A stretch of DNA of 64,000 nt from Aporrectodea caliginosa (taxonomy: Eukaryota; Annelida; Clitellata; Crassiclitellata; Lumbricidae). This document shows positions 11,030-21,052 of the stretch, in pieces. Where the stretch lies: positions 766,001-830,000 of the forward strand of contig JACEVL010000034.1 of the NCBI GenBank assembly GCA_020284085.1. The letters run 5' to 3'. The position numbers were made by a program, and so were the translations under genes. Numbering within the stretch: the first letter of the stretch is position 1; every line of letters starts with the position of its first letter. Under the pieces are notes generated by a model. It was given only the letters and a program-made list of their open reading frames with translations, was not told the DNA's origin and ran no database searches.

Positions 11030-11775
11030 AAATGGTGCACAATTAGGCTGCGCAGCACGGTAAAAGCCATGGCAGGTCGATTCTGTGGCACGAAGGCCGG
11101 TTGGCTAGACTCTAGCAGGTCCTTCACTCTCAATTGCTAAGCGCCATCGATCTTCTGTCCTATCGTTGTGTGCACGTCACTACCGTAATGACGTGATCGA
11201 CATTGGTCTGTCGGACCATCGACTCATCAAATGGTCCACAGACCTACGACGACCACCACCAAATCTATGTCACTGAAACTCGTCGGTCTTGAAATCATTT
11301 TCAAGTCGATGAGTTCCGCTTAGCTCTTCAGAAGTCGCCCTTATGCGACTTGGACTTCACAAAGTCTCTGAATGCCGACCAACTGGCAAATGTTTTCGAC
11401 AACGTCATCGCCAGTATCATCGACGGGCTGGTCCCCTGCGTAAGATGACTATCCGCATCTGATCCATCGTTCACCAAAACCTCACCTCTTGCTATCTCTC
11501 CACAGGTCTTCCACTCAAAACTGAAAACATTGCTTTTTCACAAATCCTATCCCGATTCCTTCTCTTCCCCTCACCTCCCTCGCCATTTCAACTCTAAGCA
11601 TCATCCACCTTAGCCGTCTGACTGTCTGCCTGCCTGACTCTCTGGATTTTGACCCCCTGCCTATCGATTCTGTTTTGATTAAGCGCCTGTGAATAAGCTG
11701 GTTCCCGCGACTTCGCATTTGTGGGCGCTCTAGAAATATCGAGTTTACGATTACGATTACGATTACGATTCGATG
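11030..11775 (+). pseudogene. LINE remnant: endonuclease C-terminus joined to a 3' end
   Basis: Around 11,180-11,230 the forward strand encodes VIDIGLSDHRLIKWS, the SDH motif ending an EEP-type LINE endonuclease. About 200 bp further on it jumps to a LINE 3' end: VFHSKLKTLLFHKS at about 11,505, a pyrimidine-rich UTR, GTGAATAAGCTGGTTCCCGC, and a tail of GATTACGATTACG units ending near 11,770. The RT is deleted. Confidence 0.65.
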
Positions 11776-14525
11776 ACGTCTGCCACTACCAGCAGAAGCG
11801 AACGGTAGTGGACTCTCGAGCGCCGTATCCACAGTGCTATGACTGAGGTGGCCAGATATTTGCGTCGAGCAGAATGTCTTGAGGTTCTTAGCCAGTATCG
11901 CCACACTTAAACACCAGACGCTCTGAATTATGGTTACAGATAATCAAGATCCAGGGTTCGGTACCTGGGAAACTGTGGCAAACTATTGAAAAAGTCCTTG
12001 GTCGGGGACCCACGCCAGCGAACAATCTCATTTCAGCTGACGAATTCCATCACTTCTTCGACAAGAAAGTGGCTGATGTGAGAGATTCTACTGCCGATGC
12101 TGTGGACCCCACCAACTCAACTACTTCTCACCGTTTACATTCATTCTCGCCTGTTTCAGTTGGTGACATTCTGAGGCTCATGCATTACCCTCCAAACATG
12201 CAGTCAACGGCTCAACAGCCGACCCGTTACCTAGGCGGCGACTGAAAGAATGCGCTGGTACGATTGTCCTGTTTATCATTCAACTGATAAACTGTTCCAT
12301 CGCAACCGGCAGAGTTCCGGCGATCTTCAAAATCGCAACCGTTACACAGTCACCAAATAAACCTGGTCTAAACACCGCAGATGTAAAAAGCTATCGGCCG
12401 ATCTCCAACCTGTCTATTCTGTCTAAAATGCTGGTAAGGGTTGTATCTAGGCAACTTGTCAATTACCTCAACGTCAACAAGTTGTTTCCAGAAAGACAGT
12501 CGGACAGCCGTCTTTTCCACTGCGCTGTGACGGTCCTCGCAGGTGTTCTGTCCGACATTCTCCTTGCGATCGACTCTGAAAACGTCACTCTTCCTTATCT
12601 CCTGGATCGGTCTGCTGCATTTGACATGGTCGACCACGTTTCAAATCTGCTCATTCTGCTTCAGCGACTATATCTATCTTTTGGCATGTCATCCACCGCG
12701 CTGGAGTGAATGACGTCCTACCTGACTGGCAGACAGTAATGTGTCCGCCAAGCCTGCTCCTCTTGCACAACGTGTGGCTTATCTCAAGGCTCAGTCCTGG
12801 GATACATTCTTTCTCATATTTACACTGCTGACACCCTATCCATACTAATCAAACCTGGCCTGCATGGTCATCTCTACGCGGATGACTCACAGGTCGTCGC
12901 CTGAGAATTATCTTGTCGTATCTCCACTTGTTTTCGAAAAGCAGTTTAGAGTTGATTTGTAGCAGAATTTTCAGGATCTTTCTTCAGTTTCAATGGCTAA
13001 GAGATACGACAAGTCGTTTTAAAGATATTCAACAAAATATACTGTCGTATGTCCTGTTTTCAGAAACATTATATCGTATCTCCACACAGCATTCGTTGTG
13101 TAGCAGTGTCTGTTGTTGTATGTCCAGAGAAAGCTCGTCGTTGATTGGATGAGCAGGAGATACAATGGTATAAACCTGTGCGCATTCCGGGATTAAAGTG
13201 TCGCATATCCAGACAATTAAAAGTGTTTCTTTTAAAAATCCGGACTATATCCATGAATATTTTAACGGAAACACTCTCTAATAATTAATCGTTGCTTGAT
13301 TTAATCATTTCATGTCTTTGTTTTTCGTAGGATGATTCGTAATATTTGTAAATCCATTTTATACAAAATTTTCACAAATTTCTGAAAAACAGCTCTAATC
13401 GTTAATTTTTTAAATGCAGGGTCTTTATGCAATGTTTATGTTTTAATATAACGTCTGTGTGTGAACTGTAATTTGATAATGCCCTCCTTATTGCATTGAA
13501 TTTCTTATTTTCCCGCAAAATGTGGCCCAAACTTCAACCTCGATTATCTCGGAATTTTGGAAAATGGAGATACGCGAGGATAATTCTCAGGCGACGAGGT
13601 CTATGGCTTCTGCCGTCCTGATTCCACCGAAGTCCAGCATCTGCGGTCCGTCTCAGTGAGCTGCATCAGTGACAATCATCGCTGACAGAATGAAATGCAA
13701 TCGATTGCAGCTGAATTCATCCAAGTCAGAATTAACCTGGTGCGCGTCCTCGCGCAGGGTGGAAAGACTAGATCTGAGTTCTTTCGTCATTGGTGCGGAT
13801 GCTGTCGAGCGAAAGAACGAGGTCCTCGACAGCGACCAATTGCAATCAATAACCTCACACATCACGGGACTTGTGAGGACCAGTTTCACAATTCTAAGAC
13901 AGCTGAAGTCTGTTTCTCGGTCCCTCACACAAGATGCGACTTGACATCTTGTGTAAAGTTTAATCCTGAGCCGAATCGAATACTGCAATGTCGCCTTCGC
14001 TGGCTTGCCACAGCGCAGCATCATTCGGCTTCAGGCGGTTAGCAACGCTGCTACTCGTCTGTTATTGCGATTCAAAATGTTCGACCGCATTTCAACCGCG
14101 ATACAAACTGAGCTTCAGTGGTTCAGATTTGGCGAGCGCATCAAAGTCAAACTCTGCATCCTGGTGCATAAATGTCTTAACATGTTATCTCGCAGACAAG
14201 ATCAGGCCCCTGTCAGACGATGCCAATAGGTAGCAGTTGCGATTATCAAAGTCCACCGGTGTTTTTGTACCATCACTAAAACTAAAGCGGGTGGTCTAGC
14301 CTTTCGGGTCGCTGTTCCACGTAACTAGAACAGTTTTCTTCACCTATTCAGAAACCAAAAGTCTCTTTTCAAAAAACAGTTTAAAATACACTTATTAACT
14401 AACCACGAGCATTAACATTTGAGCTGACAGCAGACAGTTTTTTTAAGCGTCCTAGAAGTAGCTTGCTATCAACGACGCTATCTACATGTAAATCGTCGAA
14501 ATTACAGCTACAATTACTATTACAA
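11776..14525 (+). pseudogene. Decayed LINE ORF2 (linker, RT, C-terminus)
   Basis: Broken frames give the endonuclease-RT linker (SADEFHHFFDKKVADVRDS near 12,035), RT fingers (YRPISNLSILSKML-like at about 12,390), a motif A region (DRSAAFDMVDH near 12,610), motif C LYADDSQV at 12,870, then after a MITE YGFCRPDS, NRLQLNSSKSE (13,690) and the C-terminal ADDLPxRSIIRLQ-type region to about 14,230. It ends in an imperfect (ATTAC)-like tail near 14,525. Stops and frameshifts occur throughout. Confidence 0.72.
12896..13596. mobile_element. MITE inserted at the YADD box of a LINE
   Basis: TIRs of about 30 bp start GTCGCCTGAGAATTATC and continue to GTATCTCCA; the right end is the inverse. AGGTC repeats on both sides (12,891-12,895 and 13,597-13,601), and removing the insert restores the LINE frame across YADDSQV|YGF. 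A core such as GAGATACGACAAGT and TATCTCCA recurs inside in both orientations. There is no transposase; the superfamily is not assigned. Confidence 0.8.
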
Positions 14526-14529
14526 TTGC

Positions 14530-14840
14530 CAGCCAACCACCATCATCTGCCTCTGGCTCCTCTGTTTATCATTCTTCAGGCTTTTCACTCAAAACTGAAG
14601 TGAAGTCTCAACTCTTCGAGAATTCCTGTCCCAGTTTATCTGATCCTGCATCTTCCAATTCTTGACCTAGACAGCACCCGCCTAAACAGCTACTCAGCCC
14701 CTCCGACCCCTTGAGAGCCGGACTTGGACCTCCTTCAGACTAATCTTTTGGACAAACCTTCCGACTCAACGCAGCGCTCATGAGTAAGATGATGCCCTGA
14801 GCTTTCTAGGTTTGGAGTTTACGATTACGAAAACGAATTA
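14530..14840 (+). mobile_element. LINE 3'-end fragment with GATTACG tail
   Basis: Starts with a C-terminal coding remnant (TTCAGGCTTTTCACTCAAA, like that at 11,500), then a C/T-rich UTR, GCGCTCATGAGTAAGATG and GGTTTGGAGTTTACGATTACG. Same family as the 3' end at 11,500-11,770. Confidence 0.65.
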
Positions 14841-15099
14841 CAACTTCTAAACTCTGTAAGGAAGGCAATATCAAACATAGTTGTATTGAATTGTATTGCA
14901 TAGGCTAACTACACACTGTCAAAGTTTATTGAGGACAGCAGTAAGTGAAGAAGGCTCCTATATTTCGAAGTGTCAGGACAGATCAAACTAGGAATGAGAT
15001 TTTGTCTTATCATGACAGTACCGTGCTTGAAACATTATGCCTTCTGCATTAGGCTACTAGAAATATGCTGGAAGTATAATCCACGCCTAAATGAAACCT

Positions 15100-15696
15100 T
15101 TTGCATATGACTGTTGCTTCCGACGAGGACCTCACGATGATGCTTCTGCATCTAGTCAAAAGATACCATACATACTCGGAGGCATAATGAGGTTGGCTTT
15201 CAACTGGTTGGCATTATTGCATATCTTCATGGCTTGGATCTGTTGATAGTCAGTATTCTTTGCATCATTTCTTCCTGGTTCATTGTTCAGCCTCGTATGC
15301 CCTCATAGGACCTGATCTCTTTGTTCCAAGTATGCTCTGAATTATTAGAACAAACATGTAGCAATTGCAACAGAAGGACTATAGTATTCCCATTGCATTG
15401 TGTTTCCATGTTTCAGAGCACTGTTTATTGTCAATATTTGTAGCGATTTTATTTTATAGCTGACTTTCTGGGTGAGTTGAAGGAATACTGATGGGTGCCT
15501 CGTGTTTCCAACTTAATTAAATTTTATAATTAACTATTAATTACTAACCAAAATAATAATTATTCAACTGAGAAAGATAAGAAAATGCCACTGTGGAAAC
15601 TTCAGTTGTATTGGTTTCATCGTGTGTAGACTTAACGGCTGCTTGATTCGTTCATCAACATTCCTCTTGAACTTTCAACATCGCTTAAGCCTTAAG
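15100..15696 (+). promoter_or_regulatory. Putative promoter and 5' non-coding exon of copy 2
   Basis: This segment aligns by eye over its whole length with 43,375-44,027 upstream of copy 3 and in part with 8700-9875 and 28,860-29,160. Shared landmarks are CATAATGAGGT, TTCCTGGTTCATTGTTCAGCCTC, TATAGCTGACTTTCTGGG and ATGCCACT-GGAAACT. It ends in CCTTAAG|GTAAGT, a strong donor at 15,696/15,697. Conservation among paralogs plus a donor suggests that transcription starts here and splices to the acceptor at 21,051. The exact start site cannot be read. Confidence 0.55.
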
Positions 15697-16010
15697 GTAA
15701 GTTCATATTGATTGTACAAACAGCATTGGTTACTGCATTTAATATTTGTATCTACATAATTCTTAGTACATGACTTGTTTAATTTTTCGAGCGAGAGTGC
15801 CTGGCTATAGGGTGTTTAAACAAACAAAGTTCTCAAATATCAATGGCAAACCTCTAAAAAGTTTCTCTTGGCTATTATAGCCTACTGATAAAAAATGCAA
15901 AGTTTCAAAAAAAATTGAACATGATCCAAACGTAGCTCAAAGCCGTTTTAAATTTAGTATACCCCATGCAATAGCCTGTGTGGAAATTTTACCAATATAT
16001 CGGTTTTTAA

Positions 16011-17056
16011 CCCTTTAAAGGGCGGTGGCCTCGTAATTGCCACCAACAGGTGGGTACCCCTAATGGGCATAGAAATCGTAATTGCCACATATTATATTAT
16101 TTTTCTTACCCCAGGTGTCAGCAGAGTAGTGTATCTTTCAAATTTTAGGTCTAAAAATAACACGTGGTGCCTAAAATATGCAGTGTATGTTTGAAAATGG
16201 AACCTCTAATCGCATGGTGAAAAATTATGATTTCTTGAATTTTAGCCCGTTTTTGACAAGGAACGGTACGTAGATTTTGGTAGAATTGCACATAAACATT
16301 AGTCAGTTATTGTATTGTATTGTATTGTATTTATAAATTTATTAAGTTATAGCCTCTCACATTGGACTCCTAATGAGCAGTGGTCGTAATTTTGCCACGT
16401 ATTGTCTGCAACGAACGGGCAGTGGTCGTATTTTTGCCACGTCTTGTCTGCAACGAACGGGCAGTGGTCGTATTTTTTAAGGATCCTGAGTGGCCGAGTG
16501 GGCTGGTAGCCTGCTCGTCACCCCGGCGCCCCGGGTTCGCTTCCCGGTCGGGTCGGTTTATCAGAGATTAATTTCTCGGATCTTTACTGCGGGTGGCTCG
16601 GTCGCATTATAAACGTGGAGTACAATACAACACACAACACAACACAATATACTGGGGCGCGGTGGTTTGGGGGTATGTTCGGTGCCTTGCAGCTGGAGGG
16701 TTGCGGGTTCGAATCCACCTCAAAGCCGCCGCGTAGGGACCCTGGGCAAGTCCTTCACTCGCAATTGCTCATGCGCTTCGGCGTGAAACTCTGACTACAG
16801 CAGTAGTCGGGAGCGCCTCTGAATGGGAAATCTGGTAGGGGCGCTATAACAAGTGTTCAAATACAATACAATACAATACAATACAATTTTTGCCACGTGT
16901 TGTCTGCAACGAACGGGCAGTGGCAATCAAACTGCCACTGTTTACAAAATTAAATTTTTATTACAACAATGTTTCCTTCTTGTGGTAATTTTTCTTCAAT
17001 TTATTGTGTATTTACATTTGTTATAAGTGTGCGGGGCGCTTCTGCCCTTTAAAGGG
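16011..17056. mobile_element. piggyBac-like MITE with internal tandem repeat
   Basis: TTAA at 16,007-16,010 and 17,057-17,060. Ends CCCTTTAAAGGGC and the inverse GCCCTTTAAAGGG. It contains a unit of about 45 bp, TTTTGCCACGT-TTGTCTGCAACGAACGGGCAGTGG, three times. A dimeric SINE has split the third copy. Confidence 0.85.
16479..16887 (+). mobile_element. Dimeric tRNA-derived SINE (A+B)
   Basis: Monomer A begins GGATCCTGAGTGGCCGAGTGG (A box; class II tRNA Ser/Leu-like) with a B-box-like GGTTCGCTTCC, and ends in a CAACACAACAC tract near 16,650. Monomer B follows at once: GGGGCGCGGTGG...GGGGTATG (A box), GGTTCGAATCC (B box, about 16,708), a unique body, and GGGGCGCTATAACAAG with an (ATACA)n tail. 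It sits in a run of T within the piggyBac MITE. The same A+B order occurs at 47,799-48,212. Confidence 0.82.
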
Positions 17057-17756
17057 TTAATGCATAACTTTCAAACGGGAAGAGGTATACAAAATTTAAT
17101 GAAAATGTTTCTTTACAACATAGGTTTAGTTTCACAAGGTAACTCTGTCATGACGTCATGTTACTTGACGTCAAACTTTGACGTCACAGTTGACATTGCA
17201 TTGGATAAATGGTTTCTCTTAAAGTATTGTTCTTAAAAGGATTAAATAGGTATCAAGTTATGGTTTTGGGACAGAGGGATTTACATAAAATATTTTTGAA
17301 ACTTTTTGGCAGTTACTTCTTCCAGAACACGTGACAAAAAGTCACTCACCGCGACTTTTGAAGTAACCGCGACTTAGACTATGTGCTAATTATATGCCGC
17401 AATAGCTAGTTAGCCACCCACAAGTTTTAGTGAAGTGAGCTTGGTGTCTAGTACAAGATTTTTTGCTACAAGAAGTCCTGAAGATACATGCTTGCCCCTC
17501 TGCGATAACTACATTCCATGATCTATAATATCAAGTAACACGTTGATTGATTTGAAACACGTTATATCCTTGGAAAGCCGCAGAAAGTTTCCTGTAACTA
17601 TTTTACTGTGAAGCACAATGTATGATGACAAATCTCGTGTTTAGGAAAGTGCTTTAATGCCTTCACTTAAGAAAAACCATAATCACAATTATATTGCTTG
17701 CAGTTCCCGAGAAACCAAGGGCAACCACGCCGGGTCGTCAAGTGACCTTGAACCCC

Positions 17757-18060
17757 AAATATAATGTAATGTAATTAGTAACTTATATAGCGCCGATCAT
17801 TGCAGTGGCCATTCAGTGGTGCTTTCGGTGAGAGTACCCTAAGGGAAGAATTAGGTTTTGAAGAAAGAGAGATGTAGGAACAGATCCAGAAAGAATGGAA
17901 GCACGTAAAGAGGAGGGTAGGGAATTACACAGGCAGGCCCAATGGTGAAAAATGATCTAGTTTGCTCCAAAGTGGTCCTAGTTCGCGGGACAAAGAGGTC
18001 ATGCCGGTCCAAAGAACAAAGAGGTTGGAGAGAAACTGCAGAGTGAGGAATGCGAATGAT
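17757..18060 (-). mobile_element. LINE/SINE 3'-end fragment, reverse
   Basis: On the reverse strand it ends in CGGCGCTATATAAGTTACTAATTACATTACATTAT, the same tail type as the LINE ending at 34,068. The rest is UTR-like with no usable coding motif. It lies inside the 15,805-18,688 element. Confidence 0.5.
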
Positions 18061-18835
18061 TGTACCCTATAATGTTAAGTGTACAAGATTTCTGATTTGG
18101 CGGTCCCTAAAACCATAAAACTTAGTAGACATCAAGAAAACCATTCTAGTTCCCGTGAGGCCAAAGGTTAGTCATAACAGGTCGAGTGACCTTGAACTAC
18201 AAGTCGATATTTATACGATGGTCATACCAGGTTGTTTATAACTCTCTTTGATTTCCTTGACCCCAATGAGCCTATCTTGGATTGCCACATTCTTTTGTAT
18301 TTCACCGATAACGAAATATTATTATTTGACAATGGACGTCAAAATTAATGACCTTTAAAATGAAGGTCGTCCGATTGTCCTACAATGTTAGAGATAGCTT
18401 ATTCGACTTCTTCTACCTGGAAAACCCTATAATAGACACAAAAAGAACTTCTCCATTGCTTGTAGCTCCTGGGATAAAATTTCTCAATGGCAAATTAATG
18501 TGTATGATTCATTGATTCAACTATACAAGGCTTAACTTAGAGTCGCTTGAGCCACGCCTAAATGTTAATCTAATTAGCTGTAACTTAGTACAATATAATA
18601 TGTAGTCCTAAAGAAACTTACTAGAGGTTGGACATCAAAATATATAAACTTTTGAAACTTCTGTGTCTTTTGGGACACCCTAGTCACTAGTGCCTGGCAG
18701 ACTTTTGAATTGGTGCCACGCCGATTAAATTTGTCGTGTTAGGATAGTGTTAACAGGAGGCTCAGATATCTGAATATTAAAGTCGTGTACTATTCGAACT
18801 TGCAATCTCATGCAAAGGGGAACTTTTCGACTATC

Positions 18836-19105
<270 letters not shown>

Positions 19106-20309
19106 GGGGAGAGTCACCTAAGATGGGACGGTTCGTAAGATGGGACAGAACGATTCCTATGGTTATTCGGCAAAGGACGCCACTGTTTTGTGTTGCGAAT
19201 TACTTATCATGAATATTAGACTCTACATAGCAACTATTACTACTTGCGGTGCTATAGCGTTGATTTTATTAATAAGTGAAATTTTTCATGTTCGCTGATG
19301 TTATTTGACATCACCGTACTTTTCCGCACAACAACGTATGCTTGATACATCTTTTCACTTTATGGTATGCACCTATAAATAGAGTCATTTTAACTGTTAA
19401 TCATTTATTCGTTATAGTTAAAAGTTGAGGGATAATGCAAATATTTGTTCTTGAACGACCTGCTACAGGATGCCATAAGATGGGACACCACTGTCCCATC
19501 TTAGGCTACAACGGTATCCCAGCTTATGATATGGGACACCACGTGCTGTCCCATCTTAGGCTACAACGGTATCCCAGCTTATGCTATTAAGTGGTGTGAT
19601 TGATTTGCGCAAAATAAATAGTGTTTAACGAATTGTGAACGGCATTCATTTAATTTATTTATTGTAGGTAGGCTATAGATATATAATGGCCTATTGCAGA
19701 AAGTCGGAGATGACGATTTTTTGTAGCACATGTTGCTAACTTTACAATCTTCCGTCTGTGTTAAATGTTCGACTGCAAATGATAGCGTTATTAAGCTGAA
19801 ACTGCCTAAGCTGTAGGCCTAATAGTTTTGTAGGTTATATTTTAACATAGGCATAATTGCTGAATATTTTATGATAGCCTACACTTGGGTAGGCCTACTT
19901 AGGCCTACTAAATTGGCATTTGGATTAAAATAGTGTAAAAAATCTTTTAAAAGTCTTTAAAAGTCACTGTGAACTTCAGCCGGTATGAAATTGTTGATAA
20001 ATTTAAATTTGAATAATATGAGTAATTCTGTTGTAATGAATTGAACGTATAATAACATTTTCGCATCCTGACATGATGAAAATTGTTGTCCCATCTTATG
20101 GGTATAGTTGCTTAAGATGGGACATATTAGTATTTATTATTTATGACAAGAAGATTGAAATCTTGAACAAATATTAAACTTTTACAACCACCATTTGAAA
20201 GCTAGATATATATACATTATATCTGAGTGGTTTAGTTTAACATAGTGCTTGTAGTTTATAAAAAAATAGGGAGACGACGTTAAGTGTCCCATCTTAGGTG
20301 ACTCTCCCC
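19106..20309. mobile_element. TIR element inserted in a (CTA)n array, with GATGGGAC motifs
   Basis: Terminal inverted repeats of about 24 bp: GGGGAGAGTCACCTAAGATG... and its inverse ending at 20,309. The motif TAAGATGGGACA (or inverse TGTCCCATCTTA) occurs at about 19,115, 19,136, 19,474, 19,492, 19,545, 20,087, 20,113 and 20,285 in both orientations, as transposase-binding subterminal repeats often do. CTA units lie on both sides, so the target duplication cannot be resolved. There is no transposase. Confidence 0.78.
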
Positions 20310-20812
<503 letters not shown>

Positions 20813-21049
20813 ATAATAATTATAAAAATGAAAATAATAATAATAATAATAAAAATAACAAAGGAAGATTTTGTCCACCATATTCGATGTAGCTAACCAT
20901 TCCATTAGAGGTTGTGATGCTTTGATAATCGCGACGACGTCGATAACAATTAAAGGAAATGATGACGATGGTATGATGATGCTGATGATAGAACTGACAA
21001 CGTAGACGTTGATAATCAGAAAAGAATTATTACAATAATATTGTCATTT

Positions 21050-21052
21050 AGG
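21050..21052 (+). promoter_or_regulatory. Splice acceptor deciding the copy-2 start
   Basis: The sequence TTGTCATTTAG|GATGACTGG places an acceptor AG at 21,050-21,051 followed by G and ATG (21,053). The copy-3 locus has the same arrangement (TAATTTAG|GATGACGG, ATG at 44,473). The intron side aligns between the copies for about 150 bp (ATGATGATGC-rich). The upstream in-frame ATG at 21,041 would lie inside the intron, so 21,053 is preferred. Confidence 0.65.

Larger units (their letters stand above)
15805..18688. mobile_element. Large non-autonomous DNA transposon with 9-10-bp target duplication
   Basis: AGTGCCTGG(C) occurs at 15,796 and again at 18,689, exactly where the paralogous intron of copy 3 has a single unit. 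Ends are (C)TATAGGGTGTTTAAAC and the inverse of GGGACACCCTAGTCACT. The two ends align imperfectly for about 80 bp (shared AACCTCTA, AAGTTTCT). A 9-bp duplication with long TIRs points to a MULE-like element; this is inference. The interior holds ATGACGTCA-type motifs, a piggyBac-like MITE, a SINE and a LINE scrap. No transposase was found. Confidence 0.6.

Noticed and set aside
16485..16560. Possible tRNA-Ser/Leu gene (GGCCGAGTGG plus GGTTCG)
   Set aside because: Same head recurs at 48,200 with identical SINE context and an imperfect B box; it is a SINE promoter.
19106..20309. CRISPR-like array from repeated GATGGGAC motifs
   Set aside because: Spacing is irregular, motifs occur in both orientations, and the DNA is eukaryotic with TIR ends; a transposon explains it.
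21041..21052. Upstream in-frame ATG as start of copy 2
   Set aside because: The four extra codons span a conserved splice acceptor (TTTAGG) shared with copy 3.
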